A DNA stretch of 64,000 nucleotides from Dromaius novaehollandiae. Taxonomy: Eukaryota > Chordata > Aves > Casuariiformes > Dromaiidae. Position numbers and translations under genes: made by a program. The stretch is taken from the NCBI RefSeq assembly GCF_036370855.1, contig NC_088100.1:105580887-105644886 (forward strand), read 5' to 3'. The notes under the pieces were generated by a model that was not told the DNA's origin, made no database searches, and saw only the letters and a program-made list of their open reading frames with translations. The first letter of the stretch is position 1. The number at the start of each line of letters is the position of its first letter. Shown piece after piece: positions 53,301 through 64,000 of this stretch.

Positions 53301-53762
53301 AGTCACTATATGACCACATAAGCAGTCCTGCTGGCACAGACGAGTGGCAGGAATAAACAGAACAGAAAACTGCTGCTTCTAAAGGCCATGTTGGTTAATA
53401 CAGGATTAAACTGCTTGTGAAACTACAGTGCAAGTTACTGTGCATTAGATCCTTTACAGAGCTTAAATAGTAGGAAAGGTCTTCACTCCTCCTCTGAAGC
53501 TCAAATTAATTTTATCCTAATGCCATTAGCATTTTAACAGGAAAGTTGAGAGAAGCAAAGCTTTGAGCTTTGGAGCTCAAACTGGATCAAATACCATTGT
53601 GGCAACTAAATAAAATGAGAAAAAAAAACATTTGAAAGTGTGAGAAACAAGCACACTGTGTGATAAAATTCAAGTATCTGAAAGTGAAATTTGCTTTCAA
53701 TCCATCCAGGGGAAAAATAATCCAGATGTAGCAGTGGTGTATCATTTATAAAGATTATCTCA

Positions 53763-53793
53763 TTTTTCTTTCTCTCTCTCTTTTTTTTTTTTT
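53763..53793. repeat. 31-base pyrimidine tract
   Basis: All T or C, with a (CT) core and a T13 end, followed by AAATCAG. On the plus strand it has the form of a strong splice acceptor, but no coding frame follows. Confidence 0.85.
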
Positions 53794-56280
53794 AAATCAG
53801 GACAGATTGACTTTCTATTAGTTAGCACATTAATGTTTACCTGAATTCAATTTGAAAAGAAAAATTTGCAATACTGCTTCCTATTGAGCAGCTTACTTAT
53901 GTACAATATTATGAAGTGTATGAGCTTTTAGTACAATAACACTGAAATTCTCTTTGTGGTTTTGTAGTTAAAACTTTATTTTGTTTTAAAGCTTCAACAC
54001 AACTGTTTGGAGTATGTGGTAAAATACATTTTTCAAAAACAGAGCATGGTCTCTGAATTTTCTGACACTTCTGAAAGTCTACTCATTATATATGTTGAGT
54101 TAAAATGACATGATATTTTAAGATACTTCATCACCAGTGTTAATGTAATCAGTTGATACTCTAAATCTATATCAATACACAGGCTTCAAGATTTTCATAA
54201 AGTTAAATCTCACTAAAGCATCACATACTGGTTACATTTTCAAACAATAATCAAATGGCTTCCCCCTCTTTACAGAAGTCTTTTCAGGACCTGAAAAATA
54301 AGGCCATACTATAGAAAACCCCCTCAGGAGAGCAACCCTCTTCCAAAATAGCACCATCTCCTAGTCTTCTCAAAGTGGAAAAATACCAAACTGATGGAAT
54401 ATTGTTGTCCCAGAGGGACAGAGACAGACAGAGGGAAGAAAACAATATGTCTCAAAAATTCATGTAATTTAATCTGGAAATATTCTACATTAATCTATAA
54501 ATATTACTAAGCACCAATCATAACACTACTGTTATTGCTTTGCAGCACTCAAAGGAAGAGATAAAACTGCTTAGTTAATTTTTAATGATGTAAACACATT
54601 TGGCTTTTAATGTTATATCTGAGTCTGGAGTTACAATTACTATGTTTAATAATTTTACACTTAAATTAAAAAGGAATTTTAAATATTACCTCCTTTTAAA
54701 GTATTTTTGTTGGAAGTATATGCCAGTGTGATTGCAAAAGTGAATCATGTAGTAAAAAAGCTATGCATTCCTTAGTTTTACTGCAGGGTAAGTATGTGCA
54801 CATTTTCATGCATAATTTTCAAAAAAAAGGCTGAATTCACCTCCTCTTGTGTAATTTCATTCCACAAAAGCCACATTAAACAATTACAGTTCTTGTAATT
54901 AACCAGTAGTCTAATGTACAGTTTTCTTATCCCAATCTATTAACAGCTGCTCAAAAAATGTAGTAATTAATGGTTTCATTTATTTTTGGCAAACCTGCAA
55001 CGCGACAAATAGTTTTATATCTGCTGCAAATTAGGACTCTTTCCCAAACAACAGATGACACGGTGGGAAAGAGGGAGCAGGCAGAATCCTTGCACATCTT
55101 TGTCTCTTTAGAAGATCAAATAAAGAGCAGCTGTAATGCTATTTGTCACATCTGTGTAAAAAACACAGTGATCTGCATCATCAGATGAAAATGAATGAGA
55201 GCTGTACAAATGTACAAATAGGCATTTTCCTTACAAACTGGGAAAGGCCTAAAATTCGTATATCTAACTAAAGTAATAGTATAGTTTAAAAAGCTCTTAT
55301 ATTTAGTGTCATTTTTCTCATTTTAGGAGCTTCCTTTATATATTAATTCATAGAGAACACCATTATTCATACAAAATAAAAATCATAAACATAGGTAGTA
55401 GGGACTTCCTCTTTCACCAGCACAAGGTACCTAAATTTAAACTGGATTGAGAACTACGGAAAGAAAGGAGGAAGAGAGACAGCTACAGAAAACACAGAGA
55501 AGTTATGAATAGCATTCTCTTCTCTTTATTGATACTTCTCCCCATTTAGTAGCATCAGACATTGTGCATTGCAGGCGCTGTGCACCATGGCAAGAAGAGA
55601 CTTCAAAGACTTCTTGCCAGCTCAATACAGAACAGAACAGCAACAGGAGATCACAGGAAGAATGGCATATAGCCCTCATTTCACCCTACTGTAATCACTG
55701 AGCAGCTGGCTCCTGTTGATTTTTAAGGAAACATCAAGGCAGCACATCCAGCTCAGGTTAGGGTCTACTTTACAGCTGCAGGAAGTGCTTAACTCTTGCA
55801 TACTAAGCTGCTGCTACATTGACTAGATTATCAACACTACACCAATTAGCTAGTTTAAACCTAGCCTGTACAATGCTACACCACTTTCAAATCACTTTTG
55901 TGAGTATGACTTAACCTTCTTGCAAATGAGGACTGAAATGCATAAAACCTGTAAGAAGCTTTTCTTCTTTTAAAGATTGGTGGGGGAGCATTCGAGTATG
56001 GAAAGCCAATGTGGAATTACCAAGATACGACAAAATAAATTGGTAAGTGGCAAAAATTCTGGCTTTTTTCCCCCCAGTTTATCAGAACATGCATGTGTCC
56101 TAAATCTCACTTACAGTACAATAAGGAGAAGTAAATATGCAGATAAAATAAAGTTACTTAACAGGAACACATGAAAAGAAATATGACAGAAGACCATTAT
56201 GTATGGTAAGGAAGTAACTGTACGAGTTTAACTTACTTGGGAATCTGCTGTTTTCCCAATCAGATTACAGCATAAACTAA

Positions 56281-56415
56281 CTAGTTTTGCCACTGATTGC
56301 ATGACCAAAGGTGAAGTATTAAGTTGCTTAAGTATTCTGGTTATCTTTCAGTCAAATGAGGACATAAGTACTTCCTAACTTTACAGGGGTATTGTGAGGA
56401 TTAATACATTAAAAG
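56281..56415 (+). mobile_element. MIR-like SINE relic in a GPATCH2 intron
   Basis: Blocks in MIR order can be read along the plus strand. TTTTGCCACTGATTGCATGA followed by CC parallels TCTGCCACTTACTAGCTGTG followed by TGACC. AAATGAGG and ACAGGGGTATTGTGAGGATT followed by AATACATTAAA parallel ATAGGGTTGTTGTGAGGATT followed by AAATGAG. The match covers the core and the following unique region of the element. Loss of many bases marks it as very old. Confidence 0.6.
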
Positions 56416-59400
56416 ACAGGCAGATAGTTGGGTGACAGGGGCTCCCTACATACTTAATGAAATAACCACATGATCAAAATAATTGTGTTATAGCAGCTCA
56501 GCAAATTACTCTTCCAGCTCTGCCTGGCTGACAAAATGAACGCTCTTAGCCCCGGGGATCATTTATTTATTTAGGTAGAACTTATTTTTGTAAAATTTTA
56601 CAAAGAACACCAGTGCAAGACAACGGGTGTTACCCCCTGACTGCAGCATGAAAGCAAAGAGCATGTGCTCCCTTACAGCAGTTCAGCTGCCAAGCAGCAA
56701 CTTGTTAACTCCACATAACTCAATCATGTTCAATTGTATGCCCACAGCCTAGGGCTACAGACAGACATTTGGTCTGCTAACAACTGTGCCAGATGAAGAC
56801 ATTACTATCCCAAGCTATTTGTTATCACACATCTGCTGGAGATTATCATCTCCACAGTTCTGCCCGAGGAAGAAATCATGTGAGCACTCCCTAATCTGGT
56901 TTACACAAAACCAGCCAATTTAATTTAAATAGGTGAGTTGAGCTAACCAGGCTGGTTTTGCCTGAAGCAGATTAAAAAATGCAGACAAAAACCCACTTCA
57001 CTGGCAAAAGAGTAGAGGATGAAAATAGGCAGCTGGGAGTGTTAACATCTTCAAACAGCGTGGCTAGATTTGGGAGGGGACTGTTCCTGTCCTAATGCAA
57101 GGAAATTGTCTGAAAACAGACAACTTCTTCAAGGCTAAGTGGGTGAAATAAATGTGGCTTCTAAACCAGTAACATTTAGTACTGTTCATATAATTTAAAA
57201 TAATCAATGGGAAAGTATATATTTGTAGACTAAAAATTATCTGTAAAGTAAGCACAAATAGATTTATTATTTAAGTGCTCAAATACAGAAGAGAACACAT
57301 TGAATTGTATCAGCATTACATAATCTACCCAGGTTCTACGTTTTGTGGTGCAGGACTGTTCCTTCTTAATGTTTTGTTCGTCAGCAGCCATATCCACAGT
57401 TCTCAACAGCTGAATTATCTTTCCACTAATAAAAGCTGATATTAGTTTGTATAGGATTAACTTAAGGTCTTCTTTCTTATAAATGCTGGAGCTCATTGTC
57501 ATTTTTTAATTCTGACAGAAGCAACCTAATACAAGCAAGCCAGTAGAGTAAAGTTTACCCAGAAAGCATCAGCACTTTTCCACTAAGAAGAGACAGTTGC
57601 AGACCAATGCAGTGTTTAGACCTACCCACCTTTCTGATATAGTTCTCAAGTAAATTATTCCACAAGTCACTGATCAGATATTTACATACTGCTTACATGC
57701 TGAGATAAGAACTGCATTCACTCATCGAAAAAGGGTAAGAAAAGTCAAGGCAAACATAAAAAAAGTACATATCTCCTATATGTATTTCATACACATATGA
57801 AAAAAGAGAAAAAGTCTTCCAGAACAGCAAAAAAGATGCATTCCTTTGCCGTAGAAATGTGGTTGCGTGAAAGCTATATGAAGAAACACCTATAAAAATT
57901 CAGTCTTGCTATAAGAACATCAGATTAAACTGTAGTCTGGACAGGCACAATATTACAGAAATTCTGATACTTACTGCTGTTATTCTATCACTGCATTTAG
58001 CAACAAACATCAAGACAATATAAAGTGTTCCTAATGGTAACGGACATTACTTGTTGTGTGCCTCTTTTTAAGGAGGTTACTCATCTGAATTACCTTGATG
58101 CATCAAAGGTAATAGTTTAAAACGTGCAAATCATTTAGAATAATTTAGAATCAATTTTAGAATGTTTCAGACATTCAGGTGTGTGTAAACACTTGCATTC
58201 AACAAAAAATTTAACCCCATATGCATGTAGTAGACTGAAATCATAAAAGATTTACTACAATGTTACTTAATTCTGAAGGTGGCTGAAATTTATTCGGATG
58301 CAAACTTGTGACATTCGATTGGTATTATTGTAGTTCTGTGTTTTTAAAGTATTTGGGCACATGCAAAAACCTAAATGACACATTATTTCCATTTCAAGAT
58401 TCCATACACAATAATGAAAATGCACATTTGCAAGGAATGTGGAGTTTACAATATTACTAAATCTGTGAATGATATTTGCTATTGAAACAATAACTTCTAT
58501 AGGTACCTTGTTAAGCAGAAACGTTTTCTTTCACTCTCTGGACTGTTGAAACTAAGATTAATCCTTTTGGTAGAAGCGATGATTTGAAATTAAGTGACAA
58601 AAGTAGCTCATAGTAAATCTTACTATGGGAAACCAAAACTTTTACTAAAACTTTACTATTTTACTATGCACAATGAATTTCATCTGTAAGGAAAGAAACA
58701 CTGCAGGAATTGTCTGGAATTAATTGACAGTAAGATAACTATGTGTTTGTCATGTGTTGTTCCTACATGTGAGGAATTCATAATCTCTGTTTTGTTTACC
58801 ACGACTTTTGATAAAAAGCAAAATATTAGGTTATAGAACCCTTAAATTAACTTAAATTAGGAGGAAGTAGTTACCACATATGACACTGTTCTGAGAGAAA
58901 GAAGGTTGGGGGTGATTTCTACACATTAAAAAAATAAATAAAAAAAAAAAATAGCATATTAGCCAGGAGATTTTATGCTAGAATTTATGGACAACTACTG
59001 GGCCACATATTACTTTTTGATGGTCAATGGAGAAAGTGAAAAATTTCACCGTGCAAATCATAGCAAGAGTGTTAAAATTTGTTCAAAATATGTCTTGTAA
59101 GTAATTACTTGATATTCTATGACAGCAGGTAGCCTGTTAAATATACCATATCATAACATTTTATAAAGTTTGAGAACCTCTGTTCGAGTCACTTCAAAGA
59201 ACTAACAGTAAAGATTTTATGATAGGCAGAGAAAAAGGTGATTTCCTGAGCAAAGTGCAAATAATTATTATGAAATAAGCTCACTCCATCTGGAGGAAGA
59301 CAACTCTGAAAACAGAGGTGATGGTGACAGGACATGTCCGCAGATGATTTTGCTGTTTTTATAGGAACTATAGCATATGCTGTGGTTTTATATATGTCGT

Positions 59401-60376
59401 AACAGTGGTTTATGAAAGTCTTATTTTAATAATACTTGAAACGTTTTATGGAAAATGACAACCTTCATTCTTGGATTAGCTATGTATTGCTTTAACACAA
59501 CCCTGCCATGTGTTTGTTGGGATAAGTCTGCTAACCTATTCCTGATTTGGATATAATGTCATTTTAAAAATCTCTATAGTTACTGCTTGCACAGGTTAGA
59601 AACACTCAAGAGCTTCACTAGCCAGAATAATAAATGCCTAAGTTATAACTCTGAACTCCTCTGAAAACATTTTACACTGCTACAGCATAAAGATGACCCT
59701 AAAATGACTTAATATATAACCTGTTTTTTAATACTCATTTTTATACCAACTTTATACTCTCAGCTTCATGTAAACAGCCTGATAGTAAATGTGCATTTAC
59801 GGTGAAAATTCAGATCTAAATACTCTTGTATTACTATTCTGAGCAAAAATACAACTTGACAGCTATGCATGCTAGAAAACTTGTTCAAAATTTTTCAATT
59901 CTATTTGGCTTAATATAAAAGGCTTAATAGACAAAGACAAGCACCATTTCTGAAGATGAACTACCAGAACTTGCACAACCAACTTTTTAGAGTGTGTAAT
60001 CAAGACTTGTATACAATGAAATAGATTCATATTTAATATGCATATTTTTGATGAAAGGGTTGGACTGACTTTCCTGATATTCTCAAAGCAAGTATTTAAC
60101 AACATTAAAAGCTTATTTCAGGATGACCATGTATATACTGAAAGAAAAACACCTGAAAGTGCATTGTCTCACTCAAAAGAATAGTATTACATAATGATAT
60201 AAACCTATTATGACTTTTTTGGAAAAGTAATGTGATATCACACCATCATATTTACAAGATAATATAAAATTGTGTAAGGTATTGCAGGTAGGAAGAGAAA
60301 TATTCCTGTAATTTCCGATTTTATAAAACACTAATGTTAAAATACACTTTTAATAACAACTGCAGCATTAACTTAC

Positions 60377-60447
60377 CTGCTAGCTGTTTTTACTGAGTTG
60401 TTCTTCTTGTGTCCTCTTTCGGATCGGTTGTCTCGCAAGAGTTGAAG
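60377..60447 (-). CDS. GPATCH2: GPATCH2 internal coding exon (third from the 3' end)
   Basis: This is a 71-base exon on the minus strand, between an acceptor ending GATAG with a T-rich tract and a perfect donor, CAG then GTAAGT. It encodes 23 full codons, beginning LQLLRDNRSERGHKK and ending SVKTAS. The two bases left over (AG) pair with the first base of the next exon to give Arg. The phase agreement with both neighbouring exons is strong evidence that this is a real exon and not a chance open frame. The segment is basic and hydrophilic, as expected for the linker before the G-patch in this nuclear protein. It matches GPATCH2 as I remember it, with a few substitutions, for example Asn in a position that I recall as Cys in the human protein. 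Confidence 0.92.
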
Positions 60448-63400
60448 CTATCCAAAAAAAAGTTCAGAACAGTCTCATAAGCAATTCCTTTATTTACTTT
60501 TTGTAAGTGTTATTCTGACAATACTGTTCTTTCCCATTTTGTGTAATGTTTTTGGTAACTTAATTGGCTGCTACTTCTATAGTTTTCTACCAAGACACTT
60601 TACAACAGTTAAAGACGGCCACTTGATTAAATTTTTGTTAAAGTACACTAATAGCTAAAGATTGTGACACATATTCGTCAGCTTAAAATTCCTAAAATAA
60701 CTGAAAATGTAAAAACTTTAGCATTCTAAAAACATATTGGAAAGCCAAAGATTCAGTCACAACTAACTTATCCTGAACTGTAAAATTTAAAAATTTTCAA
60801 TATTCACCTTTCACATTAAATTTAAATTTTCAAAATTGTATAATGAAAAGTGTTGGAGAGCTTCACTTAGAAAAAAAAGTTCAGACTGGCACTTGTATCT
60901 AAACACTTTTGAAGCAGTTACAAATTCCTATGAGTCCTAAAGATTTTTATAATTTGAAAGCTGCAGAATTGACAGATACCTAGAATTAAGGCTTCCCATG
61001 ACAGTAGGCTACTTAACTGAAATGGTGACTCAGCTTTTAGAACAAACTTCAATTTATTTTCAAACAAATACAGGAAGACATTTAATTCAGACTCCAATTC
61101 AGAAGTCTATTTCCAGCATTATGGTTTTTGTTAATATGAGTAAATTGGTAGTAACAGCAAAAACTGTCAAAAAATTACACAAAAGAAGTTAAAACTAGAA
61201 CAGTATAAAAAATACAAATGTTTCTTTGAAGTAACCATGCATTGAACAAAGTATAAAATGAAGAACTGTTTAGAAATGGACTACAGATAAACGGAGCTAA
61301 TATTCACAGGAAGCACATTTAAAGGTCCCCTGGAAATTAGGAAATGAAGAAGTTTATGACTTGGCCAACCATACCTCAATCTTGTGCAAGAGCATAGACT
61401 CCAAAATGTTACACCTATCTAAGAATTATGCTTGATTAATTTTTCCTCAACTATTTATAGCTTGTTTCTTGTATAAGGAGTGCTCTCTCATTTCAGCTAT
61501 TCGGTTTTCAGATGCAATAAAATAGTGTAGTCTGGATTTAAAAGACAATCTGAAGGATGCGTAAAGATAAGAAACCTTGTTCTGATATATTTTAGCAAAA
61601 TTTTTTTCATTTTCGTAATGTCAACAAATCAGAGTACTTGCAACTTATATCTTAACGCGGCCACAATTTTTACCAGTATGACAATCATAGAACGTCAATC
61701 TCATGATCAGGCTAGGGGGAACAGTCTTGCTGTTATTAATACTTTTTTAGCAGATCATAGTTATAGCATGTACAAATACAGATTACCTGTGAAACTGTAG
61801 ATGTGGCTGGTTAATTCCTTAATAACTTTACTTCGATGTCAAAAGCTAATTAAAAGGAGACGTATCAAATCCATGAAAGTTGTACCTAGAGTTACACACT
61901 ATGGGCCTCCATAGCTATAAACCTGAGTGAGAATATTATAGGCTGCTAAAAGGGACAACTTCTCTATCATAATTATGTTGCCCCATCATTCTCACTTCTT
62001 GTCTAAAAAAAAAAATCCATTATGTAGAAGTAACATCTGTGTTATTTGATATTAGCTGTACTTTGGGATTTATGATTAGTGTGTAAATTATAAATACAGT
62101 GAATTTCAGATTATCTCTGAAAATACAGCCTTCAGAAAATGCAAAATAAACATGCAAAATTTAAAAATAATTCAAATTCACTATTATCTGAGAAAAGATG
62201 AATTACTTATATACCATTATATACTGGCCAAATAGAGGTTTTTCAAATGCTAACCATGCTGAATGGACACTACTGGTGTGTATGATGCAGGTTAGAATAC
62301 TTTTTTAGCTTGGAAATTTGCATGCTGTTGTAAGTTTAGAAACTTGAAAAGATGTAAACAGTACAATTTCTGTTAACTACTCTGTTATTTGAGACTATAT
62401 ACATATAAAACACTTAAAAAATACTCAAACTTATTCTAATCAGTAAATTTGACTACTTATAGCTACAACATTTCAGGAATAGGAAGAAGATTAGCTCAAG
62501 GGAACTTTTTGTCATTTCTAACTCAAAGTGTGATTAACTTAGTTTTCTTTATTCTTGTACTAGAAAATATGTTTCAAAATGATGTGAGTTAAATGTGAAT
62601 CATATACAGCTGTCTGTTTAGATGTTCAATAAATGTTAGTCAGCTTACTGTAACATGCTAGAAGTTCATAATTTACAGCTAAAATTGTACTATGTTTTTT
62701 TCATTCTGACAGTTTTGAGGAAGTAAAATGACTTTGAGAGATTCAGCTTGCTCTGGAGTTCCAAAGAAGGCGAAGGGGTTGGGAAAGCAGATACACTGAT
62801 TTAAGCTCTGACTTATGGGAGCTAGAACTGTTCATGATGGTTCATCCTAAGATGAACCTTCTAAAAAATTCTGTGTATCTTATTTCATTTTGATGTTCAA
62901 ATCCATTTAAATGTGTAAAAGTACTAGTGAATTGGCACAAATCTAATTAAATCAACTGGATTACATCAATTTTTATTAACTTAAAATATATGAAGAGATT
63001 TTACTCTTAAATTTCAATGCATTGCTATTGTATTCAGTTACTTTTACTGAATTCTTGAAATTAACTATATATTTTAAAAATAGATTTATTTTCACATTTT
63101 AAAGCTCCTGAACTGTATGTTCTCTTTGCACCTTTCTACCACCTATAAAGCAAGGCATTATGTTGCTATTCAAATATGAACATGCCTTCATATTCCTCCA
63201 AGCACACCTCTGGGCTTTGGTATCTTAGAGACTTCATTTTAGGGGCTCTTCAGCAGGCAAAATGGTAGTTTTTCTCCCCAGTATCTGCACCATGAACCTC
63301 TTCACTTGGCTAGATACAATGGAGATTTAATAGCTCCTTTTCTACTGCTGAACTCTTTTTAACCAATGAAATACAAAAAATTGGGATAGAAGATCTTCCT

Positions 63401-63778
63401 GAAGCCTGTGCACTCTTGTCATTCTTCTATATTTCTGGATTTTGTGAGTCACACATTTTGCTTTCCAGAATTTACAGAACCACGACATTTAGAGATACTA
63501 ACGTTAACAACAAAATTAATTTAAAAAGAAAATATTCTGTCTTGTATTTAACCTGTTAAAAGCAAAACAATCTTAACTGAAATTAAATTAAAGACTTAAT
63601 TAACTAAAGGACATTCTGAAATGCACTGCTGTTAATAAGTTTACCTGCAAAAAAAGATTAAATTAAACCTGTTTTGTTTATCATTTTAAAAAATCTTAGC
63701 CCACTGCCTCTGGAGAAGAGGTAGTTAAATTCCTTTATATATCTGAAGTAAACTGTTCTTGATCATAGCAGTTCTTAC
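60448..63778 (-). other. GPATCH2: GPATCH2 intron (3.3 kb)
   Basis: This is a complete intron bounded by GTAAGA at the 63778 end and TAG at the 60448 end. It is AT-rich, with scattered short open frames on both strands that look random in composition. I found no exon, repeat family or structured RNA in it. Confidence 0.85.
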
Positions 63779-63818
63779 CTGGCTATGTTCCTTCCTAGCC
63801 CCAGGGCTAAACCAATGG
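63779..63818 (-). CDS. GPATCH2: GPATCH2 internal coding exon (fourth from the 3' end)
   Basis: This is a 40-base exon on the minus strand. A pyrimidine-rich acceptor ending in CACAG precedes it and a strong donor, CAG then GTAAGA, follows it. It contributes the last base of a split codon and then 13 codons reading HWFSPGARKEHSQ. It ends in phase 0, which matches the next exon, whose first base starts a codon. From memory, this sequence joins directly to the LQLLRDNRSERGHKK stretch in vertebrate GPATCH2, and the next exon here encodes exactly that. GPATCH2 is a nuclear G-patch protein reported to bind the DEAH-box RNA helicase DHX15 and stimulate it. This exon lies in the basic, low-complexity region before the G-patch. 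The exon supplying the other part of the split codon is outside the window. Confidence 0.85.
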
Positions 63819-64000
63819 CTGTGGGAGAAAAAGAAAAGACAGGTTTAACAATATAACTAACAAAGCACATGCTGTCATATGACCAGTATGTGCGTGCTTT
63901 TAGGTATTTTATTGTCTGCCAGGAAAATACAGCCTTCGGCTATGCTTTATTTTAATGGGATATATTACTGAACTCTCAAAGTCTGTGGCAGTTTTGAAAG
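63819..64000 (-). other. GPATCH2: GPATCH2 intron, 3' part only
   Basis: This is intronic sequence upstream of the first exon in the window. It runs off the right edge and contains only the acceptor tract beside 63818. I see no other feature in it. Confidence 0.8.

Noticed and set aside
53763..53810. Strong plus-strand splice-acceptor form after a pyrimidine tract
   Set aside because: No open frame or donor follows, so it is probably just a microsatellite next to a CAG.

Overview
The window is amniote nuclear DNA, most likely from a bird or another sauropsid. It is AT-rich and poor in CpG. It has few young interspersed repeats, and it holds exons with GT-AG splice sites separated by introns of many kilobases. 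There are no bacterial operons, rRNA or tRNA genes, CRISPR arrays or intact mobile elements. The species itself is inferred, not shown.

The right half (about 29.8 to 64 kb) is the 3' end of GPATCH2 (G-patch domain containing 2) on the minus strand. Four coding exons can be placed to the base: 63779-63818, 60377-60447, 43024-43106 and 29796-29965. Each has consensus splice sites, the reading phases match across all three junctions, and together they encode the last 120 residues. The final exon carries the G-patch domain and ends in a TGA right after the GLGLGF motif. The rest of the gene lies beyond base 64000. The three complete introns are about 3.3, 17.3 and 13.1 kb. They hold a MIR-like SINE relic, a probable RTE-type LINE relic, a degenerate tandem repeat and one unexplained opposite-strand open frame (31326-31712).

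The left half (1 to about 29.7 kb) is downstream of GPATCH2 and has no gene I can name. Its main landmark is a compact CpG cluster at 2755-2960 beside a CT tract and a GA tract, in a region that otherwise lacks CpG. This looks like a promoter or first exon. In other amniotes, as I recall, ESRRG lies downstream of GPATCH2 on the same strand, so an ESRRG 5' promoter is a reasonable but unproven reading. The left half also holds MIR-like and palindromic repeat relics, simple repeats and one small exon-like segment on the plus strand.

I found no undescribed biological system. The most useful leads are the opposite-strand open frame in the last GPATCH2 intron, the shortened GPATCH2 C-terminus with a very close polyadenylation signal, the CpG promoter, and several ancient repeat relics.
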